From NCBI GenBank assembly GCA_020746995.1, contig JAGPXD010000004.1:3968001-4032000 (forward strand): 64,000 nt of DNA, in the 5' to 3' direction. Shown here in pieces: positions 21,712 to 32,362 of the stretch (position 1 is the first letter of the stretch; every line of letters starts with the position of its first letter). This stretch comes from Plectosphaerella cucumerina (Eukaryota; Ascomycota; Sordariomycetes; Glomerellales; Plectosphaerellaceae). A program made the position numbers and the translations under genes. The notes under the pieces are model-generated. The model ran no database searches, was not told the DNA's origin, and saw nothing but the letters and a program-made list of their open reading frames with translations.

Positions 21712-23499
21712 ATGTCGCTGAACCGGGTGGCCTCGCTCGAGACCTTTCAGGATCTGCACAGGGACCAGTTCTCGCGCCGTGGCAGTGATACCTCCAGCTT
21801 CCGGGCACGGAAGCTGAGCTTCAACCCTCTGCCGGACGAATGGGATCCTCCCGCCCTCAAGGCTGATAATGTCCAGGCCGTCAGTGCTTTTGATGTCCCG
21901 CGATGGACGAGGATAGGTAAGTCCACCGTCCCCGCCTGCACATGAAGCAAATAAATGTTTGCTGACATTTGCTGTCTTCGCTCGCTTTCAGTCCAAGTGC
22001 TGGTGACTGTTATCTACTGCCTGTTCGCAGCCGGCATCGTCTTTGGCTATGCCGCCATCAAGCCCGTCCTGAAGCAAGAGGGTGCCTACAGAGACAAGTG
22101 CTATCCATCTTCTCACGACGGGTCAGATGACCAGTTCGACGACCGTGATGGCGATACATGTGTCGAGATCCATCTGAACCTCATGTTCACCGTGGCCGCC
22201 GTCGCCACCAACGTCGCCGCTCTTCCCGTCGGCGCGATCCTCGATCACCAAGGCCCCCGTGTCTGCGGCATCATCGGCAGCGTCTTCCTCGCAGCCGGCG
22301 CCCTCATTCTGGCCTACGCCAAAACCGTGCCATTCGACGGTTTCCTCGTCGGCTACCTCTGCCTCGCCCTGGGAGGACCCTTCACCTTCATCCCGTCCTT
22401 CCAGCTCTCCAACGCCTTCCCCAAGCATTCCGGCCTCATCCTCGCCCTGCTCACCGGCGCCTTCGACTCCTCCAGCGCCCTGTTCCTCGTGTACCGCCTC
22501 ATCTTCCAGTCCAGCGGCGGTTCCTTCGGCTACCACAAGTTCTTCCTCGCCTACCTGGTCGTGCCCGCCTTCATCCTCGTCGCGCAGCTGACCCTCATGC
22601 CCAAGCAGTCGTACAAAACGGTCGGCGACCTCGTCGAGACGGTGCACGAGGCCGAGGAGGCTATTGCCCATGAGGATGACTCTACTTTCGACGACCAGGT
22701 TGATGAGAACACGGCACTTCTGAGGGAAGAGCGCCGCGCTGATCGCCAGGCTATCATTCAGGAGACGGAGGAGCTTCTCGGCGGGGCTGGGGTTGATAAG
22801 CAGGCCCGCCGCGAGGAGAAGAAGAATGAGATCTCGGGCGTTTGGGGCGTTATGCACGGCCACACGGCGTGGCAGCAGATCATCTCGCCCTGGCATATCC
22901 TCATCTGCCTCTTCACCATTGTCCAGATGACGCGTATCAATTACTTTGTCGCTACGATCCGCCCCCAATACGAGGCCATCTTCGGCGACCACCAGAAGGC
23001 CGTCGAGGTCAACGACTTTTTCGACGTCGCCCTTCCCGTCGGCGGTATTCTCTCTATTCCCTTTATTGGCGTCTTCCTCGACCACACCAGCACTCTCGCC
23101 GTGCTCACCGTCCTGGTCACGATCGCCACGGCCATTGGCATCCTCGGCGTCCTTCCCTACCAGTGGGCTGCCTATCTCGGTATCTGCCTGTTCGTCCTCT
23201 ACCGGCCCTTTTACTACACCGCTGTCTCCGACTACAGCGCCAAGGTGTTCGGCTTCCGTACGTTTGGTACCGTGTACGGTACCATCATCTGTCTCTCCGG
23301 CCTTTTCAACTTTTCCCAATCTGGTCTCGACTATCTCTTCCACAAGACTTCCAAGGGTGACCCGGTGCCGGTCAACGTCGGCTTGCTTGCTGCGGGCTTT
23401 GCTGTGGGTGTCTGCCTCGTAGGCTATGTCGGCCTGAAGACGAGGGGCCTCAAGAGGGAGATGCTGGAGCGGGAGGCCGAGGATGCGGCGGGCTACTGA
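21712..23499 (+). CDS. fmp42: Major facilitator superfamily transporter, FMP42-like
   Basis: Exons 21712-21916 and 21992-23499 (intron 75 bp), 570 residues. A cytosolic N-terminus of about 68 residues precedes a first helix (VLVTVIYCLFAAGIVFGYA), an extracellular loop rich in Asp and Cys, then MFS helices including LDHQGPRVCGIIGS, which holds the inter-helix 2-3 loop motif. A charged central loop of about 130 residues (Glu/Asp/Arg-rich) separates the two six-helix halves. The arrangement and sequence feel match yeast Fmp42 (YMR221C), related to the SLC43 amino-acid transporters; the substrate is unknown. Yeast Fmp42 has been found in mitochondrial or vacuolar fractions, so location is also uncertain. 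Confidence 0.85.
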
Positions 23500-23792
23500 G
23501 TCGTTATGAGCGACATGAGGTTATTCCATGGTTCACAGCGTCATGATATTGCAGCGCTTGTGCTAGACACACATTGTAAGATGTTTTTTGCAGTTCATTG
23601 CTACTGGAGCTTACCCAGTACATCTCTCGACTGAATTCAATCTTCAGTAGAACTTCAAGGCCCCATGATATGTTGTGTACCACAAAAAATAAGACCAGAA
23701 CGCGTTAGGTCACACGTCATGCTCCAGAACCCCAACCCAAACGCCTTGCTCGGCCCAGGGGACCACTTTGTTTGTTACTGATGCTGGAACGC
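23500..23792. other. Convergent 3' flanks of FMP42-like gene and HOS2
   Basis: 293 bp between convergent stop codons, AT-richer than the genes. No gene seen. Confidence 0.4.
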
Positions 23793-25286
23793 CTACAGCT
23801 CCATGGCCTGTCCGATGGCTTCCTCTCTCGCCCGCCTCGCCTCATCGTCGTGCTCCTCCTTTTCTTCCCTGAGCCGCTCCTCCACATCGTCCCTGATGCC
23901 GCCGAGATCGGGCGGGATAACCTGGAACTGGACGCTGGGCGCCGCCTCGACGAAACGCAATTGCTCGTGAACGTACTGAACAATCTCCTGTAGGCGTTTC
24001 TGCGGGTTCTTATTCACGCGTGGTTCGCCGAGAATCTGCTCCAGGGACGGGAACAGCAGCTCATCATAACGGAACTGATCCCGCCAGGGTGTGTGCTCGG
24101 GGATGACAGGGCTGATTCGGTCCTGAAGGTTGGCAGCGATGCTTGTCTCAAAGGCCCATGCACGGGCGACGTTGCGAGGTGTGTACCCGCCACCGCCGAA
24201 CAAGATCATGGGGAGGCCAAACTTTTTGCAGAATTCGACGCAGGCGCCGTGGCCCTGGACCTGAAGGTTGAAGCGGCCCAGGCGGTCTCCGGCCAGCGAA
24301 TCGGCGCCGCACTGAAGGGCGATGGCGCTCGGCCTGAACTTTTCGATGCATTTGCCAATAACATTCTCGAAAAGCCAAGCGTACTGCTCGTCCGTGATGC
24401 CGTCGTTGAGCGGGACATTGACGGCATGATGCGCGCCAGGGTTGCGTTCGTTCTTAGGTCCGCTGTCCTCGAGAGCACCCGTGCCCGGGAAGAAGTTCGT
24501 GGGGTCGTACTTGTGGAACGAGACGGTCATGACACGATCGGTGGAGAAGAAGGCCTCCTCTACGCCGTCGCCGTGGTGGACATCGATGTCGATGTAGAGA
24601 ACGCGGGGGTAGCATCGAAGCAGCTCCAGGATGGCAACGACAATATCGTTGATATAGCAGAATCCGGATGCCTCGGACCGCTTGGCGTGGTGGAGGCCAC
24701 CGCCCCAGGCGATGGCGATGTCTGATTGTTTGGAGCAGATCTTCCGCGCCGCGTCTAGGGAGCAGCCTCCGGACATTGAGCAGTAGTCGTAAAGGCCTTC
24801 GAAGAGCGGACAGTCCGAGCCGCCGAGGTTGAATTTGAGATCCGGGTTGTAGTTATCAACGTCGCGCGGCATCGGTTCTGGCAGGACTGTGCCCAGGAAG
24901 TCCAGGTAGTCGTTGGAATGGAAACTGTTGAGCTCTTCGTACGTTGCGGGTCTCGCCGTGTAGTTGTCCATTGCGAAGTTCATGCCGTACGAGAAGACAA
25001 GACTCTTTGACAGGGTCAGTCGCCATGGCTTCATGGGGTGGGTCTGGCCAAAGTGATGCCTCTCCATCTCGGGATTGACGTGGAAGGAGACATTGTAGCC
25101 CTTGGGACGCGTGATGCCGGCCTCGATGGCAAGCTTCTTGCATTTGGCGAAGTACTTTGCGTTGTCTTCCTCGGTTGCGCGGCCGAGAGGGATGGTGTAT
25201 TCCTGGACGACGGGGTCGGTTCCTATCGTGTGCGGCAGGTAATTCGGTTTTGACCGAAACTTGTAAGGCAGATTTGCGCTCGACAT
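23793..25286 (-). CDS. hos2: Class I histone deacetylase HOS2/HosA
   Basis: Single exon, 497 residues, ATG at 25286-25284. The deacetylase domain starts about residue 64 (NVSFHVNPEMERHHFGQTHP). Catalytic features are complete: the His pair in GGLHHAKRSEASGFCY (residues 199-200), the zinc-site motif DIDVHHGDG (233-241), and the GGGGYTPRNVARAW active-site Tyr. The C-terminus is a charged Glu/Arg tail. Similarity is closest to the Hos2/HosA/HDAC3 branch rather than Rpd3. Known role: catalytic subunit of the Set3 complex, deacetylating H3 and H4 over active genes; in plant-pathogenic fungi homologues affect development and virulence. The frame is open upstream to 25457, but this start was chosen because the domain spacing fits. 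It is divergent from YNG2. Confidence 0.93.
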   Translation of the reverse strand: MSSANLPYKFRSKPNYLPHTIGTDPVVQEYTIPLGRATEEDNAKYFAKCKKLAIEAGITRPKGYNVSFHVNPEMERHHFGQTHPMKPWRLTLSKSLVFSYGMNFAMDNYTARPATYEELNSFHSNDYLDFLGTVLPEPMPRDVDNYNPDLKFNLGGSDCPLFEGLYDYCSMSGGCSLDAARKICSKQSDIAIAWGGGLHHAKRSEASGFCYINDIVVAILELLRCYPRVLYIDIDVHHGDGVEEAFFSTDRVMTVSFHKYDPTNFFPGTGALEDSGPKNERNPGAHHAVNVPLNDGITDEQYAWLFENVIGKCIEKFRPSAIALQCGADSLAGDRLGRFNLQVQGHGACVEFCKKFGLPMILFGGGGYTPRNVARAWAFETSIAANLQDRISPVIPEHTPWRDQFRYDELLFPSLEQILGEPRVNKNPQKRLQEIVQYVHEQLRFVEAAPSVQFQVIPPDLGGIRDDVEERLREEKEEHDDEARRAREEAIGQAMEL

Positions 25287-26534
25287 GATGAGGACTGGGG
25301 TGGCCCTCGTCGATGAGTTTGGGGGACAGGCTGGATCAGCCGGCGAGGCGCTCGAGTCGTGGATGGTGTGGTCCAGCAACCAAGGGGATATTTGACCGAT
25401 ATGGAACACTGTGGTGAAGAGATATGCGGTCCTAGAGGGTTGTACGGGCTCGAACAATAGGCAAGAGACGTCCGTGGTGTCGCGTGGAGCCTTGACTGGG
25501 CGTTTTGTGTGAGGTAGTATGTCGTCTTTGGGTTTGTCTGATGAACCCTTGCTCGTGAAGGTGAGTGCCCGAGCTTCGAAACGAAATCCAAAGTCGATGG
25601 AGGCTGGGACTCGAAGTGATTGGTCATCCGAGAAGCCTTGACTGCCGTTCTGCGCTAACTCGTCCGGGTACGTTCCACTGCAAGTCCACCCCCGCCAGCG
25701 CTAGCCCATTCGTAGAAGTTCAAGGTGAGCAGCCCTTGGAAGTTGAGCCAGGTACCATTTCATCATCTTGTATGTTGCCTGTCAAGTAGTGCGGTACGCC
25801 GCTACATAAAGTATTTGTCCTCCAGTCATGCTGTCAACCTGATCACCCATCAACATTTTTGCCTAAAATAAGTTGATTATCGAAATAGGTGGCGAGACGG
25901 CGCCAGGCACCAGATGTGCTTATGAATGCAGGTACATTTGTAGTCGGATCCCGCGAACATTCCACACTCACGTGTCATCGTTCGTCTGGCTTCACCGCCT
26001 ACCTATTTTGCAAATACAACCGCGTCAGGTTGACTCCCCACTTGATTTCACCCAAATAACCCATCTGCTTCCATTCGACACTGGCACCGGTTTCGACGGT
26101 CCGCGGAGGCACCCTTCCCTCTTCTCCTTCTTTTTCTTTTTTTCCTGCCCCTTCTACCGCCCGTGCTCCTGCCTCTGGTCCTCCATCCTCTCACAGGTGA
26201 GCCACGTCAAGCTCTGTCAGTTGCTGTTTGCACAGAGACACCTGGCCCCTCCCCCGGTCAAAGTCCAAGCGTCTGTGCTGGGTCGCGACCTTCTCGTCGT
26301 TCCGCCCCAGCCCTCGTGCTTGCTCTTCAACCGGAAGCCTCTGACCGTTCTGGCCCTGCTGCGACTCGGCAGGTTCCTGCGTGTTGCCTGGTGGCGGCCT
26401 GTCAAGCTCTGTTTTGCCTCGGCGCTCTCCATACACATACATCTCTCGCCTTCGCATCCCGCCCACCATCATCACCATCACATAGCCTCCGCATTTGCTT
26501 CAGAACACGGGGCTGCAGACCCCTCGTTAACACG
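25287..26534. promoter_or_regulatory. Shared promoter region of HOS2 and YNG2
   Basis: 1,248 bp between divergent start codons of a histone deacetylase and a histone acetyltransferase subunit. The YNG2 side has a long pyrimidine tract at about 26106-26165 (CTTCTTTTTCTTTTTTTCC and neighbours), a typical core-promoter mark in filamentous fungi. A donor-like CACAG|GTGAGC at 26197 may mark a 5'-UTR intron, but no convincing branch and acceptor pair was found. No gene is visible. Confidence 0.55.
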
Positions 26535-27866
26535 ATGCCTAGAGACGATCTCTCCATCGACTTCGTCAGGAAGATGCCGCCCATCGAGGCGCTCGACCCG
26601 GCCATAGTCCTCGATGACTGGCTCAACCGCGTGCAAAATCTGCCCGAAGAAATCCGTTTCCTCCAAGACGAGATCGCCGACAAGGACAGACAATACCACG
26701 AGTGCGTCAAGCTCATCGAGGACAGAGATGGCAAAATTCAGAAATACATCAAGGCGAACGGCAGCCAGGACATCAATCCGCGCGAGGAGCACATGCGAAG
26801 CCAGATCCGGGAAAACTATACCCGAGCTGATAGGCTTGCTAACGAGAAGATCATCTTGACGCAAAAGCTGCAGCTCAACATGGACAAGCATCTGCGAAAC
26901 CTCGACCAGCACATCAAGCTGCTGTACGAGCGCAACGAACCCGGCTTTACAGACCCCGACGAATGCCCTTCCCTCCTCCGGCCGAGCGCGGCAAACCACT
27001 CGGCTCCGTCTGCCCGCGCCGTCAACCCCGCCAGCCACCCCGCCAACAATAATGCTGTGACGATAACACCGCCCAATACCGTCGTCAGCTCGGCAACCCC
27101 GCCAGCAGCAAGGCCGATGGTCCCGCAGGTGCGAACCGCACAGAGCCAAACACATGCGGCCTCGGCGCCCGCAACACCCGCAGCCAGCATGATACTCAAC
27201 CGGCAAGCAAGAGAGAGCTCTGCCGGGCCTGGCACTGGTGCCCCGAAACGAGCCCCCCGCGCCAACTCGAGCCTCGGAAGCGTCCCCGCAACGTCGAGCG
27301 GCCTCGCAAGACACTCTTCCCTGGGCCCCGGCACGCCCAAAGGGCCTCCGGGATCCGGCGCAGCAGCCACCGTGCGCGCAGGTAGTGCTGGCCCCAGATC
27401 GGCATCACAGAAGACTTCGGCAGGAGCTACCGGGAGAAAGAGCACACCCTCCGGCATCAGTCGTAAGAAGACCGGCGCCGGTGGAAACAAGTCGTCTCTG
27501 TCCCGCGTCAAGAAGGCCGGCAGCCGGAACTCGCCCGCCTCGACGGCAGATAGTGAGCTGTCCGAGGCCGAGACCGGCAGCGTCGATGAGGGAGACGATA
27601 GCCGGATCGACCGAGCCAGTGGGACGCCCAACCGCGAAGGCAAAGACGGCGAGGGTGACGAAAGCATGGGCGAGGCAGAGGATGACGAGGCGGGCGATGA
27701 CAAAAAGTACTGCACGTGCCAAAATGTCAGCTTTGGCGACATGGTGGCATGCGACAACGACGACTGTCCATATGAGTGGTTCCACTGGTCCTGCGTGGGA
27801 CTGAAGAGCGAGCCGAACGGGACATGGTATTGTCCGGTTTGCACGGAGAAGATGAAGAAGAAGTAA
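26535..27866 (+). CDS. yng2: ING-family PHD-finger protein YNG2 (NuA4 subunit)
   Basis: Single exon, 443 residues. The ING domain, about residues 18-135, is a helical coiled-coil region (VLDDWLNRVQNLPEEIRFLQ, then LTQKLQLNMDKHLRNLDQHI). A long Ala/Ser/Pro/Gly linker and an acidic patch follow. The C-terminal PHD finger has a full C4HC3 zinc pattern: Cys 393, 395, 406, 411, His 417, Cys 420, 433 and 436, with the ING signature SFGDMVACDNDDCPYEWFH. Known role: the PHD finger reads H3K4me3 and the N-terminus docks into NuA4, which acetylates H4 and H2A. The N-terminal half resembles Yng2 more than Yng1 or Pho23. The linker is longer than in budding yeast. Confidence 0.92.
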   Translation: MPRDDLSIDFVRKMPPIEALDPAIVLDDWLNRVQNLPEEIRFLQDEIADKDRQYHECVKLIEDRDGKIQKYIKANGSQDINPREEHMRSQIRENYTRADRLANEKIILTQKLQLNMDKHLRNLDQHIKLLYERNEPGFTDPDECPSLLRPSAANHSAPSARAVNPASHPANNNAVTITPPNTVVSSATPPAARPMVPQVRTAQSQTHAASAPATPAASMILNRQARESSAGPGTGAPKRAPRANSSLGSVPATSSGLARHSSLGPGTPKGPPGSGAAATVRAGSAGPRSASQKTSAGATGRKSTPSGISRKKTGAGGNKSSLSRVKKAGSRNSPASTADSELSEAETGSVDEGDDSRIDRASGTPNREGKDGEGDESMGEAEDDEAGDDKKYCTCQNVSFGDMVACDNDDCPYEWFHWSCVGLKSEPNGTWYCPVCTEKMKKK

Positions 27867-30414
27867 CTCGGGCGCAAGGGGATGGAACGGAGGGCAGGCT
27901 TGCCCTTGGGGATGCGACACGAATGATACCCAGTACAACATGAATAGCCTTGATAGCAATACTATGAGTATGAGAGGCAATCATCCTGTCGGTGATATGT
28001 TCAACGAGAGGCACATCAACTGCCAGGGGTATTTGGCCGCGGAAACGCGTCTGTCCAAGGCCTGGCTTCACAACACTACAGTGGAAGGTGCGATTCGCAC
28101 ATAGTTTCAGCGAGATCAACGCCGGGGCAAAATTGTTTCAGGCCCACACGGAGCCGAGCATAATAACGACATCGCTAGCTGGGGTGCGATGTTCAAATCC
28201 ATGATGGCTCGCCTTCGTTCGTGAATGTTGCCAGCCGAGAAGAGAGCTACTGTGGCTCGGGTGAGAGGCGTACTTGTGGCACTCGCGACGAATAGAGAAA
28301 CACCATTGCGCACGGGACGAGGAGGCAAACCCAGATTCGTGGACTGCATCACAATGTTTTACTCGTATGTGCACTGCGTATCAGGACATCCATCGGGTAT
28401 TATGACCCTGACCCTGGTATGCCGAGTAAGTCAGCCTGGCATATCCCTCATTTGAGGGTGAAGCACGGAGTATGTGCCGCTGAATCTGGAGCATGTCACC
28501 CAGCAGTCCAGTGGCACGTCTCCCGACGTCGCAAACACTGTGCTTCGTATTTGGTCGGCACTGCCGCAAAAAAACTGACGACGAGAAAAAGTGCTGGCGA
28601 GACCGCCGGGAATTTGTCGCCATCGGACTTGGGCGACGAGAGGCGTTGAGGATCCTTCGCTATTTCTGACGCGACCTGCAGATGCTAGCACACTTCGGGC
28701 AAGGTTCCAAGGCTACGGCGGCTGAGTTGGTGTGAATGGTGGGGGTATCCTTCGGGAGAAGAGGGCCAACTGAGCCGAGCACTGCGAAGGGTGGCGGACG
28801 CCGGCGCCACCCAATATCAGCAAGGTGCTTATCACGTACTCCTGGGTAGGTTACAGTCGCGGTGACACCGCCGATTGATGCCCTGCTTGTCTGTCGGGCG
28901 CGGAAGCTGGGACGAGAAAATTTCCTCCTGGCCATGCTTTCGGGGCGAAATATATGGCGCACCAACGGCGACATGCCGGGAGACATCGGGACAGATGGGA
29001 AACGGGCCGTGGCGAGGCTTTGGCGCGCAGCGCAGCATCGGGCCAGATCAGGAGGATCCAATTGCGTGCCCCTTGCCCGGCAACGAGAACGCAGACAGGG
29101 CACCGCTCGGGTAGGCAGCCACTTGGTCCGTCCCGCGATCCATATTGGAGTTCAGTTGAACAAGGCATGGTGGGGCCAATGGTTCGGGTCTCATTCCGCA
29201 GAGATTGGGTGTCCTAGGAGCCGTTTCCACAGTGATCAGAGCTAAATGTTGTGCCTCGAGACGGTGTAGATGTCAAGGCAGAGACCTGCCATGTCGTATC
29301 TGCAGCTTGGTAGGCAGTCAGGCAGGCTGCATAGGCATTTGGGACTTTGACCTGAAATGGCTTGATATTGGCTTGGTCTTGACGACGGCTCGATGGGGAG
29401 CGATGAGGAGGCGGGGAGCTAGGACGCGGACTCCGAGCTAAGATAAACCCCACCTACCTACCGTACCCAGTACTGCCCGGCGGTCATCCATATTGATGGA
29501 GCTTTGGGGGCGTCTTTGGTGGGCTAGTGGAGAGCTGTGCTCCGGGGATGAGGACTTTACAGTGCAGCTGTCAGTATTCTCGATACAGTCAAGACATGGG
29601 CTTTGCGGTGCATTTGGCCGGGTGGGTGTATGGACGAGGATGGCCAGGCGGCAACCTCGCCGTTCCAGGCCGGCCGCTTCGAGTGACATGTCGGTTGAAC
29701 CTTTGGAGGCATTATGCAAGCTGTGCTGTGATAAAAAGGATGCCATGCCCACCATTCATTCCTTGCCGGCTCGTATTCCTGTCAAACCTCACTTCCCCTT
29801 GCCGTCCCTTAACCGCTCGCCCTCTGTCTGCCGACCTTTTCGAGTTGACCCGTCGTCTTTGCCAGCTTAGTTGCAGACACAAAGCATTCCTCACCAGGTA
29901 AGCAAGCGTGTTTCTCTCCTTATGTCCCATCAGTCAGGGGGCATACTGTGCAACAGACACACAAGTTGGACAGCTACCTTCTTGCTGGGATCACAACTGT
30001 CACCGTTCACCTTCCAGGAGCACGGCCGGAGCTTTTCTCCATCCACGAGGATGCCCTGCCCCCATGAGCTGTGCTACGGCTTGTGTGATTTGTCGACATT
30101 GTGGTCCTGCTTCTGCTCAATGTCCGGTGTCTGTTGGACGTGGACGGACCAAGAAGGCCCAGATTTGAAGCTAACGCAAATTACGTCAGGGGCCGGAATT
30201 TCAGTCCAGACAGGTGGACGGACAGGCATCGACTAGGTTGCTGGAGCTCCCCTCCCCCCAAAACCCCGCCAACGCCCACTCCCTGGAGCAGGATCTCTCC
30301 CCTTCCCCATCAAACCAGTGGCCATTGAAGCAGTCAGTTGCTCAAGTCGCCCTTCTCCGGTCAACAATACCATACCCCTCCCGTTTCCCACAAGGCTCTA
30401 TCAACTCCGGCAAG
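27867..30414. other. Gene-free region upstream of UGP1, with probable UGP1 leader
   Basis: 2,548 bp: YNG2 3' flank, then non-coding sequence with open frames in all six phases that share no codon bias. From about 29750 the plus strand is CT-rich and looks like the UGP1 leader, with a predicted leader intron at 29898-30189. A T-arm-like GTTCAAATCC near 28191 was tested and rejected as a tRNA. Confidence 0.45.
29898..30189 (+). other. Predicted 5'-UTR intron of UGP1
   Basis: Donor CCAG|GTAAGC at 29898; branch GCTAAC near 30170 and acceptor ACGTCAG ending at 30189, spaced as in the coding introns here. Length would be 292 bp. It lies upstream of the start codon at 30415. This is inferred from splice signals only. 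Confidence 0.45.
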
Positions 30415-32362
30415 ATGGCGTCTGCGATTAAGAGCGCTCTGCCCTCACACCTCAAGCCCTCGGCTGCCGCTGGCGAGGGTGAGGCCGAGTTCACTTCTCG
30501 CCACCATGGCAAGACCAGGTCGCACATGGTATGTTCATCCCCGGTTGTTTCCCTGGGCTTCATTGCCTCTTTTGCCTGGGAGAGATTTGAAAGAGCGGGA
30601 ATGCCATCAACTACTGTCCTGCCAACGATGCGACCAGCACACTTCTCGCCCTGGGAGTTTCTGGTCGGCTGTGACAGTGGTGTACTGCCCACGCCTCTCC
30701 TCAGTCTTCTGCCACTTGCCTCCAATTTGGTGGCAGAGTACTTTGGTCGGTCAAGACTTGCCTGCTAACACCCTCCTAGGCCTTCGAGAACACATCTACC
30801 AACGTCGCGGCAGCCCAGATGCGCAATGCCCTGACCCAGCTGGCGGAGACCGTTGAGGACCCCGAGGAGAAGAAGGCAAGTCCACGAACCAGTCCCCCGC
30901 ACCACCGATCGCTGGCTAACATGCAGGTCTCCAGCTCTTCGACACCGAGATGGACAACTTCTTCGCACTCTTCCGCCGATACCTCAACGACAAGGCCAAG
31001 GGCAACGCAGTGTAGGCCCCCCCCTCATTTGCACATGATCAGCAAGCGACCGCTGGCTAACACCTCCACAGCGACTGGGACCGCATCGCCCCCCCTGCCC
31101 AGGGCCAGGTCGTCGACTACGAGGACCTCGCCAACTCGGAGGCTGTTCAGTACCTGAACAAGCTGGCCGTGCTCAAGCTCAACGGTGGACTGGGAACGTC
31201 GATGGGATGCGTCGGACCCAAGTCCGTCATCGAGGTCCGTGACGGCAACTCGTTCCTCGACCTGTCCGTCCGCCAGATCGAGTACCTCAACCGCACCTAC
31301 AACGTCAACGTGCCCTTCCTCCTGATGAACTCGTTCAACACCAACGACGACACCGCCTCCATCATCAAGAAGTACGAGGGCCACAATGTCGACATCCTCA
31401 CCTTCAACCAGTCCCGGTACCCCAGGATTCTCAAGGACTCCCTCCTCCCCGTTCCCAAGAAGTTCGACTCGTCCATCACCGACTGGTACCCCCCTGGCCA
31501 CGGTGACGTCTTCGAGTCCCTCTACAACTCGGGTGTCCTCGAGAAGCTGATCGACCGCGGCATCGAGATCATCTTCCTCTCCAACGTCGACAACCTGGGC
31601 GCCGTCGTCGACCTCCGCATCCTGCAGCACATGATCCAGACCGATACCGAGTACATCATGGAGCTGACCAACAAGACGAAAGCCGATGTCAAGGGTGGCA
31701 CCATCATCGACTACGAGGGCTCTGTCCGCCTGCTCGAGATTGCCCAGGTCCCCAAGGAGCACGTCAACGAGTTCAAGTCGATCAAGAAGTTCAAGTACTT
31801 CAACACCAACAACATCTGGCTCAACCTCAAGGCCATCAAGCGCGTCGTCGAGAACGACGAGCTCGAGATGGAGATCATCCCGAACGGCAAGACCATCCCC
31901 GGAGACAAGAAGGGCGAGTCGGACATCTCCATCATCCAGCTCGAGACCGCCGTCGGTGCGGCCATTCGTCACTTCAACAACGCCCACGGCGTCAACGTGC
32001 CCCGCCGCCGCTTCCTGCCCGTCAAGACCTGCTCGGACCTCATGCTGGTCAAGTCGGACCTGTACACCGTCAAGCACGGTCAGCTGCAAATGAGCTCTTC
32101 GCGTTTCGGCGATGCCCCGCTTATCAAGCTGGGCGGCGACTTCAAGAAGGTCTCAGACTTCCAGAAGCGTATCCCCTCCATCCCCAAGATCATCGAGCTC
32201 GACCACCTCACCATCACCGGTGCCGTCAACCTCGGCCGCGGCGTCACGCTCAAGGGCACCGTCATCATCGTCGCCACGGAAGGCAGCACCATCGACATCC
32301 CTCCCGGCTCCATCCTGGAGAACGTCGTCGTCCAGGGTAGCTTGCGCCTGCTGGAGCACTAA
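30415..32362 (+). CDS. ugp1: UTP-glucose-1-phosphate uridylyltransferase
   Basis: Exons 30415-30528, 30780-30875, 30935-31011 and 31072-32362, 525 residues, the usual fungal size. The nucleotide-binding loop LKLNGGLGTSMGC is at about residues 130-142; FLLMNSFNTND, SNVDNLGA and the C-terminal left-handed beta-helix (LGRGVTLKGTVIIVATEGST) are all present. Known reaction: UTP + glucose-1-phosphate gives UDP-glucose + PPi in the cytosol, feeding glycogen, trehalose, beta-glucan and UDP-sugar synthesis. Intron 1 is 251 bp. Intron 2 (30876-30934) has a GC donor (AAG|GCAAGT), needed to join EEKK to LFDTEMDNFF in frame. Codons end heavily in C, as expected of an abundant protein. Confidence 0.96.

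Noticed and set aside
22123..23343. 406-codon minus-strand frame across the MFS transporter
   Set aside because: Antisense shadow; Glu/Gly/Asp-rich without family resemblance.
25287..25457. 57-codon upstream extension of HOS2
   Set aside because: Not like HDAC N-termini; the chosen Met gives normal spacing to the deacetylase domain. It remains possible but unsupported.
26163..26534. 124-codon upstream extension of YNG2
   Set aside because: Reads through CT-rich leader DNA and does not resemble ING proteins; the Met at 26535 begins the conserved part.
28136..28209. tRNA-like sequence with GTTCAAATCC
   Set aside because: The T stem does not pair and no A box or acceptor stem of the right spacing was found.
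28660..29250. Overlapping open frames in several phases downstream of YNG2
   Set aside because: All phases on both strands are open together, which is typical of GC-rich non-coding DNA rather than a gene.
31025..32089. 354-codon minus-strand frame across UGP1
   Set aside because: Antisense shadow of a highly biased gene.
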